In this document: positions 1 to 8,523 of the stretch, piece after piece
How the letters are laid out: every line of letters begins with the position of its first letter
Position numbering within the stretch: the stretch's first letter is position 1
NCBI GenBank assembly: GCA_028343845.1
Contig: JAOLZO010000006.1
Span: 31,208-95,207 of the forward strand
DNA from: Verrucomicrobiota bacterium
GTDB lineage: Bacteria > Verrucomicrobiota > Verrucomicrobiia > Opitutales > Seribacteraceae
Direction of reading: 5' to 3'
Length of the DNA stretch: 64,000 bases
Made by a program: the position numbers and the translations under genes
The notes under the pieces: model-generated
What the model was told of the DNA's origin: nothing
Databases searched by the model: none
The model's input: the letters and a program-made list of their open reading frames with translations, nothing else

Positions 1-138
1 AGAAAGGGGGAGAAAGCATTCGAAATCTTCAAGGTGGAATTGATTGGGGATCAAAAATCCCCAACTATTCTCCAAGGACAGGAAAAACGTCCGGAAATGC
101 TGCCCTATGAGTTCTTCTACGCCTTTTCCCACCCATGA
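1..138 (+). CDS. 3' end of an unidentified protein (partial)
   Basis: Frame 1 is open from the first base of the window to a TGA at 136-138 and gives 45 residues ending in PYEFFYAFSHP. The composition, with regular charged and hydrophobic residues and a helical segment KAFEIFKVELIG near the start, looks like a genuine carboxy terminus rather than random sequence. No family is recognised from so short a piece. It runs in the same direction as the flagellar cluster but is separated from flgB by about 300 bases that include a sigma-54 promoter, so it probably belongs to an earlier transcription unit. The rest of the gene lies outside the window. Confidence 0.4.
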   Translation, partial: RKGEKAFEIFKVELIGDQKSPTILQGQEKRPEMLPYEFFYAFSHP

Positions 139-413
139 GGAAAAAGCCTCGGATACCTTTACGATGAGACCTTTGCTATCCAGGCCTATCTGACAGTTTT
201 CAAAATTCGGTGACTTCATTGAATCGTGATCCTTATCAAACAACTTTTTGCGATCATTGAAAAGACTCAAAAGCCAATCCTTTCCCATTGAAGTCGGAAA
301 AGTAGGAAAAAATTGCCATTTTGAAAGAAATATGGATTGAGCGCGGATGATGCTATGATGAGGATTGACTGTAATAACGGGATTCCTTCGCTTGCAAACA
401 ATTAGCTTTGATT
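139..413. other. Intergenic region upstream of flgB
   Basis: No convincing gene is present in these 275 bases. Part of it is fairly AT-rich (about 230-410), as expected for a promoter region. A weak 6-bp inverted repeat TTTTCC/GGAAAA lies at about 124-144, across the upstream stop codon; it lacks a following T-tract and is not a convincing terminator. As sigma-54 promoters need an enhancer-bound activator, the segment would be the natural place for an upstream activator site, but no clear dyad was found by eye. Confidence 0.5.
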
Positions 414-430
414 TGGCACAAAGATTGCAT
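414..430 (+). promoter_or_regulatory. Sigma-54 (-24/-12) promoter of flgB
   Basis: The sequence TGGCACAAAGATTGCAT matches the sigma-54 consensus TGGCAC-N5-TTGCA. The invariant GG is at 415-416 and the invariant GC at 427-428, with exactly ten bases between them. Counting 12 bases from the -12 C gives a predicted transcription start near 440, only about 4 nt before the flgB ATG at 444, so the transcript would be almost leaderless. This agrees with the lack of any Shine-Dalgarno sequence before flgB. Confidence 0.85.
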
Positions 431-443
431 TGTTTGCCTCCAA

Positions 444-833
444 ATGGCAGAATTACTTGATAATCTTTATAGTCAGGAAAACTATTTGATCTCCAAAAAG
501 TTGCTTGATGCTACCCACCTTCGCCATGAAGCCCTCTCCAACAACTTGGCCAACGTGGAGACTCCCGGTTTCAAGCGACGGGACTTGCCGAAGACTTTCT
601 CCGTCGAGCTCAGGCGGGCCGTGGACAGAAAGGATTTTCGGAGGGTGAAGGGATTGCTTCCAAGAAGCGCTGAGGATCGTCAGGCCAAACCCGTGCGGAT
701 GGATGGCAATACCGTTCAGTTGGACGAAGAAATGCTTGCTATGAACAGGAATGCTCTGAATTACGATTATCTAAGTGGCGCAGTCGGTGGTTCCATTAAG
801 GAACTGAACAAGGCCATTCGCGGTAGGGTCTAA
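444..833 (+). CDS. flgB: Flagellar basal-body proximal rod protein FlgB
   Basis: FlgB forms the proximal rod with FlgC and FlgF and is exported by the flagellar type III apparatus before assembling on the MS ring. The 129-residue product carries the amino-terminal rod/hook signature NNLANVETPGFK at residues 33-44, normal for FlgB. The frame is open further upstream to an ATG at 408, but that start would lie upstream of and inside the sigma-54 promoter, so the ATG at 444 (MAELLDNLY) is chosen; it also fits the usual FlgB length. There is no ribosome-binding site, consistent with a nearly leaderless message. flgC follows after 23 bases with a strong Shine-Dalgarno sequence. It is the first gene of the large flagellar cluster. 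Confidence 0.93.
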   Translation: MAELLDNLYSQENYLISKKLLDATHLRHEALSNNLANVETPGFKRRDLPKTFSVELRRAVDRKDFRRVKGLLPRSAEDRQAKPVRMDGNTVQLDEEMLAMNRNALNYDYLSGAVGGSIKELNKAIRGRV

Positions 834-856
834 TTGACCGAAGGAGGATAAGAATA

Positions 857-1297
857 ATGGCCATGAATCTCATACCTGGAATCGAGTCAACCGGAAGCGC
901 CTTGTCCGCGGAGAAGATCAGACTCGAAATAATCGCCCAAAACATTGCAAACTCCAATACCACTCAAGATGCTTCTGGACATGTCTATCAGAGGAAAGAG
1001 GTTGCTTTCGAGGAGTTTGTCAAAACTCCCGACAGGAGAGTTCCCGGTTACGTCGACGAAAATCTTTATCAAGGTGTTCGCGTTACGGACGTTTACAATG
1101 ACCAAACTCCCGGAAGGATGATCTATAACCCCGGGCATCCCCATTCCAACGATGACGGCATGGTCCAAATGCCTAATGTCGATGTTTCCCGTGAGATGAT
1201 CGATTTGATCAGCGCGTCCCGGGCATACGAAGCGAACTTGACCGTCGTGAAGACTTCCAGGCGAATGGCTCAGCAAGCCATGGCAATCGGCAAATAA
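857..1297 (+). CDS. flgC: Flagellar basal-body rod protein FlgC
   Basis: FlgC is the second proximal rod protein. The 146-residue product has the rod signature AQNIANSNTT near residue 28 and the carboxy-terminal rod helix motif SREMIDLISASRAYEANL that packs in the D0 bundle. A canonical AAGGAGG ribosome-binding site at 841-847 lies 9 nt before the ATG, in contrast to the absence of one at flgB. Length is typical. It lies between flgB and fliE, the usual flgBC-fliE order found in many phyla, which supports the assignment. Confidence 0.95.
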   Translation: MAMNLIPGIESTGSALSAEKIRLEIIAQNIANSNTTQDASGHVYQRKEVAFEEFVKTPDRRVPGYVDENLYQGVRVTDVYNDQTPGRMIYNPGHPHSNDDGMVQMPNVDVSREMIDLISASRAYEANLTVVKTSRRMAQQAMAIGK

Positions 1298-1315
1298 TCA
1301 TTTTACCATATAATC

Positions 1316-1738
1316 GTGAACGAAATATCATCCCTTCCCAGTCTTAACGAACTGCTCTCGCAGAACCCTAACCTTAAGCCTAATCAGCAACTTGACAGGT
1401 TTGCCCAGTCTTCCTCCGAGATAGGGCAGAACTTCGGTTCGTCGTTCACCGACAGCGTGGGGAATGGAACTGCAGTTGTTCCTATTGACAAGACGACCCC
1501 AACCGAGCGGGTAACCGCACCCGGGTTTGCCCAGATGTTCGAAAACTTCATCAAGGGCGTTGATCAAAAGAAGAAAATTTCGAAAAGGGAAACCCAAGAC
1601 CTAATTCTCGGCCGATCCGACAACATCCACGAAGCCGTGGTCAAGTCGCAAGAGGCCGGAGTCGCTTTTAACCTCATGATCGAAGTTCGTAACAAGCTTG
1701 TGGACTCTTACAAGGAACTCATGAGGATGCAGGTATAG
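1316..1738 (+). CDS. fliE: Flagellar hook-basal body complex protein FliE
   Basis: FliE links the MS ring (FliF) to the rod. The 140-residue product is somewhat longer than the usual 100-110 residues; the amino-terminal 65 residues are a low-complexity Asn/Ser/Gln-rich extension. The conserved part is the carboxy-terminal half, with an amphipathic segment containing IHEAVVKSQEAGVAFNL and ending in VRNKLVDSYKELMRMQV, which matches the FliE family end. Translation is read from a GTG at 1316 without an obvious ribosome-binding site. Position directly after flgBC and before fliF supports the call. Confidence 0.88.
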   Translation: MNEISSLPSLNELLSQNPNLKPNQQLDRFAQSSSEIGQNFGSSFTDSVGNGTAVVPIDKTTPTERVTAPGFAQMFENFIKGVDQKKKISKRETQDLILGRSDNIHEAVVKSQEAGVAFNLMIEVRNKLVDSYKELMRMQV

Positions 1739-1767
1739 AATGTTTACTATTTAACATATTATTTTGA

Positions 1768-3342
1768 ATGAAAGAGAGATTTGAAAAATTAAATCAATTG
1801 TGGGGAGACCTTGATTCTTCCAGAAAAATCGGGCTAGCCGTTGCGGTTCTCGGGATTGTCGGGCTCAGCATAGGCATTCTTAGCTGGTCTGGCGGGAGCG
1901 GAGACATGAGAGTCCTCGTGAGCGGAACCGACGCGAAGGACTTGGGAGAGGTCGTTGACGTACTCAAGTCCAATCAGGTCGAATTCGAGTACGGAGAGTC
2001 CGGAGACACCATCCTCGTTCCCGAGGAAAGCTTGCCTGCCATGAGAATGGAGTTGGCCATGAAGGGCTTGCCCAAGAGCGGTGACGTGGGATTTGAGATT
2101 TTCGATGAAGGTAACTTCGGGATCAGTGATTTCGTTCAGCGAACCAATCACACCCGTGCCATACAAGGCGAACTGGGGCGTACCATTGCGATGATGGATT
2201 CGGTGCGTTCGGCCAAGGTTTTCGTCGTTAAGCCGGAGAACAACCTTTTGCTCAGCGAAGACCCCAATGACCGCCCAAGTGCCTCGGTTTACGTAGATAC
2301 GGCTGGAAATACTTTGGACAAGAATAATGTCAATGCCATCCAGTTTTTGGTTTCGCGAGCCGTCAAGGGCGTAAACAAGTCAAACGTTTCGGTTTTGGAT
2401 AACCAGGGTAACGTTCTTTCCGAGGAAGGTGATTCCGGAGGAGCTGCTGGTGTTGCCGGGCAAATGATGAAGGCTTATCAGGCTCAGGAAAAAAGATTGC
2501 AAGACAAGATCGTGACCATGCTTGCTCCTATCGTTGGTGGTCAGGACAAGGTTGTCGCACGCGTATCCGTAAACCTTGATACGAAATCCTCCACCATGCT
2601 TGACGAAAAGTTCGATCCGGATGGTCAGGGCGGCGTACCCAGGACCCAGACTACGGACAAGGATGACGCGAAGACCGTTGAAACTCAGCAAGGCAATAAT
2701 GCTGCCGGAATGGGCGCGAACGTTCCGAACGTCAGCCAGGATGCGACGATGCAGGATCCGATCATGGCTGAGAGCGAAGAGAAGAGAGAATCCAAGACCA
2801 CAGATTACGAAATCAGCCGCAAGCTAAACGAGACGGTCCAGGAACCAGGCGCCATTGTCGGGAGGAGTGCCGCAGTGCTTATCGCTCGGGGGGAAACTCC
2901 AAAAACCGCTGCAGAAATTGACGTCATCAAGGAGTCAGTGGTAAATGCCATTGGAGCTCGGTTCGATGAGAAGACGGACTTGGCGACCCACGTCACCGTT
3001 CATGAGGTTGAGTTTATGGAGAGTTCCGCCTTTGGTGCGGCCGGAGATGCAATTGGCAAATGGCAAAGTCTGATTGAAGAATACGGTTCGCTTTTCAAGA
3101 CTTTCCTCGGTCCTCTTTTGGCCATTATCATGTTCTTCGTTTTTATTCGCATGTTCAAGAAATTCAAGCCAAGCGAGGCCGAGGTTCAGGTTTTGGACGA
3201 AGACGATCAGCAACTTCTTGCCGGTACGCGTAGTTTGGGCAGTGGCCTGACGCCAGAATTACTTAATGACTTGATTCAGGAAAAGCCGGACAACGTGGGT
3301 ACCGCCTTGAGGCGCTACTTGGAAACCGGGTCTTCATCTTAG
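1768..3342 (+). CDS. fliF: Flagellar MS-ring protein FliF
   Basis: FliF builds the membrane and supramembrane ring that anchors the rod and C-ring. The 524-residue protein has an amino-terminal membrane segment at about residues 22-41, a YscJ/FliF periplasmic ring-building domain (for example VLVSGTDAKDLGEVVDVLKS and the QRTNHTRAIQGELGRTI region), a central low-complexity stretch and a second membrane segment at about 440-460. The last 30 residues, containing TPELLNDLIQEKPDNVGTAL, form the cytoplasmic FliG-binding tail. Length is close to the family norm. The start at 1768 has no Shine-Dalgarno sequence; the preceding 29 bases are AT-rich. Confidence 0.95.
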   Translation: MKERFEKLNQLWGDLDSSRKIGLAVAVLGIVGLSIGILSWSGGSGDMRVLVSGTDAKDLGEVVDVLKSNQVEFEYGESGDTILVPEESLPAMRMELAMKGLPKSGDVGFEIFDEGNFGISDFVQRTNHTRAIQGELGRTIAMMDSVRSAKVFVVKPENNLLLSEDPNDRPSASVYVDTAGNTLDKNNVNAIQFLVSRAVKGVNKSNVSVLDNQGNVLSEEGDSGGAAGVAGQMMKAYQAQEKRLQDKIVTMLAPIVGGQDKVVARVSVNLDTKSSTMLDEKFDPDGQGGVPRTQTTDKDDAKTVETQQGNNAAGMGANVPNVSQDATMQDPIMAESEEKRESKTTDYEISRKLNETVQEPGAIVGRSAAVLIARGETPKTAAEIDVIKESVVNAIGARFDEKTDLATHVTVHEVEFMESSAFGAAGDAIGKWQSLIEEYGSLFKTFLGPLLAIIMFFVFIRMFKKFKPSEAEVQVLDEDDQQLLAGTRSLGSGLTPELLNDLIQEKPDNVGTALRRYLETGSSS

Positions 3343-3383
3343 AGCAAGCGGCCTTTTATTAATGCCAATCAGAGGATAAGGAA

Positions 3384-4430
3384 ATGGAAGAGGTAGCCGA
3401 AGAGGAAGAAAGCGTATACGAACGCTACTCGAGGATGTCACGGCATCAGAGATTGGCCCTGCTTATGATCGCGTTGGGTTCTGATGCTTCGGCCACGCTC
3501 CTCAAGCGTTTTGACGTCAAGGATTCAGAGAACATCTGCAAGGAAATTGGCAATTTTCCGATCGTCGATCAGGAAATGAAGGATTGCGTACTGGACGAAT
3601 TTTCCGAACTCATCGAATCAAGTGTTAATTCAAATTTGGGGGGGTTGGGTTTTGCCCAAAAGACTTTGGAATTGGCTCATGGTGATTTCAAGGCCAACAA
3701 TATGATGAACAGAATCGCTCCCGTCCGGGATTCCTTGGAATTCATGGATGACATCAAGGAGATGGATTCGGGGCAGATTTATAACGTTCTTCGTTTCGAG
3801 CAACCCCAGACAATTGCTTTTGTCTTGGCGAATGTCGATGCGGACAAGGGTTCCGAGGTTCTTCAGATGATGCCTCCGAATATTCAGGAACAAGTTGTGG
3901 AGCGAGTCGGTTCAATGGAAACGACCCCCATGGATCAAATTGAAGTCGTTGCAAATTCACTCAATTCCCGTATGGGCAAGAAAGGGCAGTCGCCCCGGGT
4001 GAAGACTGGTGGAGTCAAGTCCGCTGCCGATCTCTTGAACTGGTTTGATAAGGAGGAAGGTAAGGAACTCCTCAAGAGCATCGAGAAAAGAAACCCCAAG
4101 CTTGGAGGTTCGATTCGACAAAGAATGTTCCGTTTCGAAGATTTGACCAGGCTCAGTGCGGGAGATATTTCCAAGATTACCAAGGAAGTCGATCAGGACG
4201 ATTTGATCATTGCCATGAAGAATGCTTCGGCTGAATTGAAAAAGGCAATTTATACGACCATGTCCAAACGAGCGGTTGAAGCATTGGAAGAACAATTGAG
4301 TTTCCTCGGACCCAAACGGCTTTCCGAAATTGAGGCTGCCCAGGACCGCGTTATCCAAATCGTTCGTGAACTCGAGGAAGACGAGGAGATTATCCTTGAT
4401 ACCGGAGGTAGCGACGTTGTCGTACAATAA
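3384..4430 (+). CDS. fliG: Flagellar motor switch protein FliG
   Basis: FliG is the C-ring protein that contacts the stator and transmits torque. The 348-residue product has the FliG middle-domain motif here written EQPQTIAFVL (usual EHPQ) near residue 140, the MFXF-type hinge RMFRFEDL near residue 250, and the carboxy-terminal torque helix region with alternating charges (KKAIYTTMSKRAVEALEEQL). An AGGATAAGGA ribosome-binding region lies directly before the ATG. A short acidic amino-terminal extension (EEVAEEEES) precedes the FliF-binding domain. The 3' end overlaps fliH, so the two genes are probably translationally coupled. Confidence 0.95.
   Translation: MEEVAEEEESVYERYSRMSRHQRLALLMIALGSDASATLLKRFDVKDSENICKEIGNFPIVDQEMKDCVLDEFSELIESSVNSNLGGLGFAQKTLELAHGDFKANNMMNRIAPVRDSLEFMDDIKEMDSGQIYNVLRFEQPQTIAFVLANVDADKGSEVLQMMPPNIQEQVVERVGSMETTPMDQIEVVANSLNSRMGKKGQSPRVKTGGVKSAADLLNWFDKEEGKELLKSIEKRNPKLGGSIRQRMFRFEDLTRLSAGDISKITKEVDQDDLIIAMKNASAELKKAIYTTMSKRAVEALEEQLSFLGPKRLSEIEAAQDRVIQIVRELEEDEEIILDTGGSDVVVQ
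4404..4408 (+). promoter_or_regulatory. Ribosome-binding site that sets the fliH start
   Basis: GGAGG inside the end of fliG lies 8 nt before a TTG codon at 4417. The fliH frame is open much further upstream, but this site points to TTG 4417 as the real start. Confidence 0.65.
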
Positions 4431-5097
4431 GTCCATTCCCTTTCCGGAAACGCCTGCGGGATTCAAGGTCAGTTTTTTCGGAGATCCCCCCCTTTCGAAC
4501 GAACAGGCGGACGACCAGAAGACGTCTGCCTACGAAAGGGGTAAGGCTGAGGCAACTGACTTCTATCAAGCGGAAATAAAGAGGCTTCGTGACGAGTATG
4601 CTCAGCGTCAGGAACAGTTGCTTTCCTCGCTTGATCAAAAGACCACCGACGTGGTCGGGAAATTGGATCAGCGTTTGCCTGACTTGATCGTTGGATTGGC
4701 TGAGCGCGTGTTGGGGCAGATTGAACTCGATGCCCAAGCCATCGAGGGAATCGTAAGGAATATGGTTTCCGAGTTTGCCGGGCAGGACGAGGAAAAGCTT
4801 GAGGTGTATCTTTGTCCACAAGACCTGTCTTTGCTCAAGGCAATGGCAAACCCTCAAAAAGAACCCGATGAGGGAGGGGAGGGGGATGACGAAGGCTTTG
4901 CCAGTGCAATTGCCGGTATTTTTGACGGACTGGATGGTGATGATGCACTTCTTGCTGGTTATCCCAACGTTAAGTTTTTCGAGGATGAGTCTTTAAGTTC
5001 GGGGGATTGTCAGATCAAGAGCCGCTTTGGCTTGCTTGACGGTCGGATTGCAACGAAGTTGCGAAAGATAGGGGAAGAGATTTCGGGAGATGATTGA
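4417..5097 (+). CDS. fliH: Flagellar assembly protein FliH
   Basis: FliH is the stator-like regulator that holds the FliI ATPase at the export gate. With the TTG start at 4417 the product is 226 residues (SYNKSIPFPETPAGFKV...). The middle is a long charged helical region (about residues 35-80) with Gln/Lys/Glu-rich coiled-coil character, followed by the FliH/YscL carboxy-terminal domain, seen in DLIVGLAERVLGQIELDAQA and in the VYLCPQDLSLLKAM segment. Upstream open frame that overlaps fliG in another frame is taken as non-coding because of the internal ribosome-binding site. It overlaps the fliG stop by 14 bases and the fliI start by 8. Confidence 0.85.
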   Translation: MSYNKSIPFPETPAGFKVSFFGDPPLSNEQADDQKTSAYERGKAEATDFYQAEIKRLRDEYAQRQEQLLSSLDQKTTDVVGKLDQRLPDLIVGLAERVLGQIELDAQAIEGIVRNMVSEFAGQDEEKLEVYLCPQDLSLLKAMANPQKEPDEGGEGDDEGFASAIAGIFDGLDGDDALLAGYPNVKFFEDESLSSGDCQIKSRFGLLDGRIATKLRKIGEEISGDD

Positions 5098-6412
5098 GTC
5101 CTTGGATGAGCGTTTTGCCTTCATGGAGGAAGGGATCAAGGGGGTCAGAACCTTTGATAAAATCGGTACCGTACGCCGGGTGACGGGCTTGATTATCGAA
5201 TCCGAAGGTCCCGAAGTAAGCATTGGCCAGGTCTGTTCGATCAGTTCGGATCGGCATGACGACAAGATCGAGGCTCAGGTAGTTGGCTTTAGGGAGAATA
5301 CGGTTTTGCTGATGGCTCTTGATAGCGTTCATCTCATTCACCCTGGTTGCAAGGTTGCTTCCAAAAGGAATTCCAATGCAGTCCCTTACGGTCCCTCCCT
5401 GTTGGGGCGGATTATAGATGGAATGGGTCGACCAATTGACGGGAAGGGCCCCTTGCTCGCTCCTCAGCGGGATGGCTTTTATGCCGAACCGCCAAACCCC
5501 TTGAGCCGCTCTCTGATTGCGGATTCCTTTTCCACCGGCATCAAGTCCATAGATACTTTCGTTCCTTTGGGAAATGGTCAAAGAGTGGGAATTTTTTCCG
5601 GAAGTGGCGTGGGCAAATCGATTCTTCTTGGTATGATTGCCAGGGGCTCGGAGTCCGACGTTAACGTGATTTCGCTCGTTGGTGAAAGAGGCAGGGAGTT
5701 GCGGGAGTTTGTCGAGAATGACTTGGGTCCGGAGGGTATGGCCAAATCCGTAATTGTGGTTTCGACTTCCGATCAACCGGCTCCCATGAGAATACGAGCC
5801 TCGATTTTGGCCACTGCTCTAGCTGAGGGATTTAGGGATCAAGGTTCGAAAGTTCTTTTGCTAATGGATTCCTTGACTCGTTTTGCCATGGCTCAACGGG
5901 AGATAGGGCTTGCTGCAGGCGAGCCTCCGGCCTCCCGGGGATACGTACCCTCGGTCTTTTCCATGCTACCAAGGTTGCTCGAGCGTACGGGTACTAGCGA
6001 GAAAGGCGCGATCACCGCAATTTATACCGTCTTGGTCGAGGGTGATGACATGAATGAGCCCGTTGCCGATGCCGTCCGGGGCTTCCTGGATGGTCACATC
6101 GTCTTGAGCCGGAAGCTTGCCAATGCCAATCACTTTCCTGCCGTCGACGTTTTGCGAAGCGTCAGCAGGCTGGATCGGGCGGTTTGTTCCGAAGACGAAA
6201 TCAAGCTGATTTCGGAAGCCCGCGATCTTCTCTCCGTCTATCGCCAAAATGAAGACCTGATCAATGTCGGGGCTTATGTTAAGAACAGTAATTCAAAGAT
6301 TGATCGGGCGATTGATAAATTTGAATTACTTGAAACCTTTCTTCGGCAAAAATACGACAAGTTGGTTCCTCGGGCCGAAGCTTTTTCACAGTTATTCGGT
6401 ATTCTGTCATGA
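5090..6412 (+). CDS. fliI: Flagellum-specific ATPase FliI
   Basis: FliI is the hexameric ATPase of the flagellar type III export apparatus. The 440-residue protein has the F1-ATPase-like fold: amino-terminal beta barrel (residues 1-90), Walker A FSGSGVGKSILLG at about residue 167-179, Walker B VLLLMDSLTRFA near 256, and the conserved stretch REIGLAAGEPPASRGYVPSV characteristic of FliI/SctN ATPases. Length matches the family. It begins within the last codons of fliH and ends in an ATGA overlap with fliJ. Confidence 0.96.
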   Translation: MIESLDERFAFMEEGIKGVRTFDKIGTVRRVTGLIIESEGPEVSIGQVCSISSDRHDDKIEAQVVGFRENTVLLMALDSVHLIHPGCKVASKRNSNAVPYGPSLLGRIIDGMGRPIDGKGPLLAPQRDGFYAEPPNPLSRSLIADSFSTGIKSIDTFVPLGNGQRVGIFSGSGVGKSILLGMIARGSESDVNVISLVGERGRELREFVENDLGPEGMAKSVIVVSTSDQPAPMRIRASILATALAEGFRDQGSKVLLLMDSLTRFAMAQREIGLAAGEPPASRGYVPSVFSMLPRLLERTGTSEKGAITAIYTVLVEGDDMNEPVADAVRGFLDGHIVLSRKLANANHFPAVDVLRSVSRLDRAVCSEDEIKLISEARDLLSVYRQNEDLINVGAYVKNSNSKIDRAIDKFELLETFLRQKYDKLVPRAEAFSQLFGILS

Positions 6413-6864
6413 AGGCTTTTGGATTCAGACTGGAAACTCTTCTGCATTTGCGGGAATTGGCCAAGGACAAGGCGATTGCCGAGTATGGATTGGCCGTTGC
6501 TCAAAAGGAGGCTGCGGGAAAAGCTCTCGATGAGGCGAAGGATGCATTGCGGAATTTGAGGGAGGAAATAAGCATAAGGAGAAGTGTTGGTTTTTCGGGT
6601 GACGATCAGGAAACTTTCAATAGGTCGCTTGTTCTTGCGAAGGAGGGAATCGTTGATTTTAACGCCAAGCTCGAGGAGGCTCGGAGGATCGAGCTTGCCA
6701 AGAGAGATATGTATCTTCAGGCCGATTCCAGTTACAAGAGCCTGCTTAAGCTCAAGGAAAAAAAACGAGAGGAGCATATCGAGCGCGAAACCAAAAAGGA
6801 AGAAATTGAACTTGAGAATATCATTGGTTCGCGATTTGTATTTAACCAAGCTAGCAGTCATTAA
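6409..6864 (+). CDS. fliJ: Flagellar export chaperone/escort protein FliJ
   Basis: FliJ is the coiled-coil stalk of the export ATPase and a chaperone escort. The 151-residue product is almost wholly helical and highly charged, starting FGFRLETLLHLRELAKDKA, which resembles the FliJ/YscO amino terminus. Typical length and the immediate fliI overlap (ATGA at 6409-6412) support the assignment in the absence of strong sequence motifs, which FliJ proteins generally lack. Confidence 0.85.
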   Translation: MKAFGFRLETLLHLRELAKDKAIAEYGLAVAQKEAAGKALDEAKDALRNLREEISIRRSVGFSGDDQETFNRSLVLAKEGIVDFNAKLEEARRIELAKRDMYLQADSSYKSLLKLKEKKREEHIERETKKEEIELENIIGSRFVFNQASSH

Positions 6865-6866
6865 TC

Positions 6867-7535
6867 ATGAAAATATCACCCACTATAATCGTTCTGATAG
6901 CCGTTTTGCTTTCCGTTGCATCTGCAGGAGCAGTGCTATGGATGAACTACGACAAGCTCTTTAAGCCAGCCCCGAAGATTGTCGCTGAATTCACGAGCGT
7001 CGAATTTGATGCGGACGATACCAGCTATTCTCCGGCCGAGACTCACTCCATGAATCAGTTGTCCAAGGAGCTTGTAGCCCTTAAGGAAAAACTACTTGAG
7101 CGTGAGAGCGAATTGGATGCCAGGGAATCTGCAATTGCCATGGATCTGGAAGCTTTGGAGAAGCAGAAAAAGGAGCTTGGTCAAATTAGGGAAGATCTTT
7201 CGACCAGGTTGGCCGATTTCGAATCAAAGCAAGGTCAGGATATCAGCGAAGCTAAGAAGGCCGAATACAAGGACACTTCCAAGCGTTGGGTCGAAATGGG
7301 CCCCGAAGTGGCTAGCGTGGAAATCCAAAATTGGCGCCAGAAAAGAAGATTCGAAGAAGCCCTGACCATATTCGAGTTGCTCAAGGCCGAGGAGAAAGCT
7401 CCGATTATCGCCTTTATGCTCAATAGCGATGAGGACGCGCTTATCGAGCTTGCGGATGCTCTGGCAATGAGGGATCGAGGGCTTTTGCCCAGCTTGGACT
7501 TGGACGAAGTGGTGCCTAGCCCCAATCCTAACTAA
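6867..7535 (+). CDS. Membrane-anchored coiled-coil protein, MotE-like
   Basis: The 222-residue protein has an amino-terminal signal anchor (IIVLIAVLLSVASAGAVLW, about residues 7-26), a long coiled coil at about 60-125 (repeated LEKQKKELGQIREDL-type heptads) and a compact helical carboxy-terminal domain with EEALTIFELLKAEEKAPIIA. This architecture and the position between fliJ and fliK match MotE/FlgX-like proteins, in which a MgtE-N-like domain follows a coiled coil and which are reported to act as chaperones of the stator or PomA-type motor proteins. The match is by architecture and position; the MgtE-N repeat itself is only weakly visible, so the specific role is inferred. Confidence 0.55.
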   Translation: MKISPTIIVLIAVLLSVASAGAVLWMNYDKLFKPAPKIVAEFTSVEFDADDTSYSPAETHSMNQLSKELVALKEKLLERESELDARESAIAMDLEALEKQKKELGQIREDLSTRLADFESKQGQDISEAKKAEYKDTSKRWVEMGPEVASVEIQNWRQKRRFEEALTIFELLKAEEKAPIIAFMLNSDEDALIELADALAMRDRGLLPSLDLDEVVPSPNPN

Positions 7536-7542
7536 AGCCCTG

Positions 7543-8514
7543 ATGTCGCTTGCTTCAATAAGCGCTTCTGCGTCGACCGGGATTAACCAGGCGCCTTCTT
7601 CCCAGGTACTTGGCAAGAACGGATCGTTTTGGTTGCCTGAGAAAATCGACGAAAGCTTCGCTTCCAAAGTTAGGAATTCCTCTCAGAATGGAGATGGTAA
7701 AAAGAGTCAGGCTCTGAAGGACGGTAAATCCGGGCATTCCAAATCTTCGGGAAGAAGCTCTTCTGCAGAACCGTCTTTGAGCAGGACTGTGCCTGGAACT
7801 GAAGCCAAAACGCCCCAAGGGCGTACCATAACCTCTCCCTTGCCTGGCAAGACACGATTGGCGGAGGCTAGGTTGCCTCGCAGTCAATCTGGCAAGGCTC
7901 CAGCCGTTCTTTCCCCTCGGGTTGACCAACTCCAGCGTCAGGGTGTCGCTAAGGTTCAGGTTCTGCAACAAGGCAAATTGTCTAAGAATCCGATCAGAAA
8001 TCATTCCTTGGCGGCAGAAAATTACAAAGATTCAATCATTGATCCTGATGCGAGAAAGGATGATGGGAATAAAAACGGAAAGAGGCGTGGCGCAAAAAAT
8101 GCTTCTAACCCTTCCAAGATGGAAGTAAGTCACGCACAGCAAGAAATCCAGGTTACGGAAGGACGCGAATCCAGGGAGTCGCAACCTTCTTCCTCACCGC
8201 AGGCGCGCACCTTTTTGAATTTGCTCACAAAATCGGTTCTTCCGCGGATTTCCTACCTCGACAAGCATGCAAAGAAGGTAGTCCGTTTTGCCGTAGATCT
8301 CCCCAACAAGGTTAAGTTGGGCGTCCGGTTGGAAAATTCTGGCGGATCTCTTTCCATTTGTTTCATCTGCTCCGACCCCGAGTCTTTGGAGATGCTTGGA
8401 TTCACCAAGGATGCTCTTTCCGAGTCTCTGTCCGACCAGTCGGGCAAAAATACGCAAATTAACGTTTTTAACAACTATAAGGAAATGGACCAGCACTTTT
8501 CTCGTGCTGCCTGA
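7543..8514 (+). CDS. fliK: Flagellar hook-length control protein FliK
   Basis: FliK is the secreted molecular ruler that sets hook length and switches export specificity. The 323-residue product has a low-complexity Ser/Gln/Lys/Pro-rich region over about residues 1-215, typical of FliK rulers, followed by a compact carboxy-terminal domain with VVRFAVDLPNKVKLGVRLE and SGGSLSICFICSDPESLEML, which corresponds to the Flg_hook/FliK-C beta sheet that recognises FlhB. Location just before flgD and flgE is the common fliK-flgD-flgE arrangement. The protein is at the short end for the family, consistent with the short hook protein encoded two genes later. Confidence 0.75.
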   Translation: MSLASISASASTGINQAPSSQVLGKNGSFWLPEKIDESFASKVRNSSQNGDGKKSQALKDGKSGHSKSSGRSSSAEPSLSRTVPGTEAKTPQGRTITSPLPGKTRLAEARLPRSQSGKAPAVLSPRVDQLQRQGVAKVQVLQQGKLSKNPIRNHSLAAENYKDSIIDPDARKDDGNKNGKRRGAKNASNPSKMEVSHAQQEIQVTEGRESRESQPSSSPQARTFLNLLTKSVLPRISYLDKHAKKVVRFAVDLPNKVKLGVRLENSGGSLSICFICSDPESLEMLGFTKDALSESLSDQSGKNTQINVFNNYKEMDQHFSRAA

Positions 8515-8523
8515 AGTACCGTC

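Noticed and set aside
121..150. Possible terminator after the partial first gene.
   Set aside because: The stem (TTTTCC/GGAAAA) is only 6 bp, lies across the stop codon and lacks a T-tract.
5015..5776. A 253-codon antisense open frame inside fliI.
   Set aside because: fliI has a firm assignment on the + strand; the antisense product has no recognisable family.
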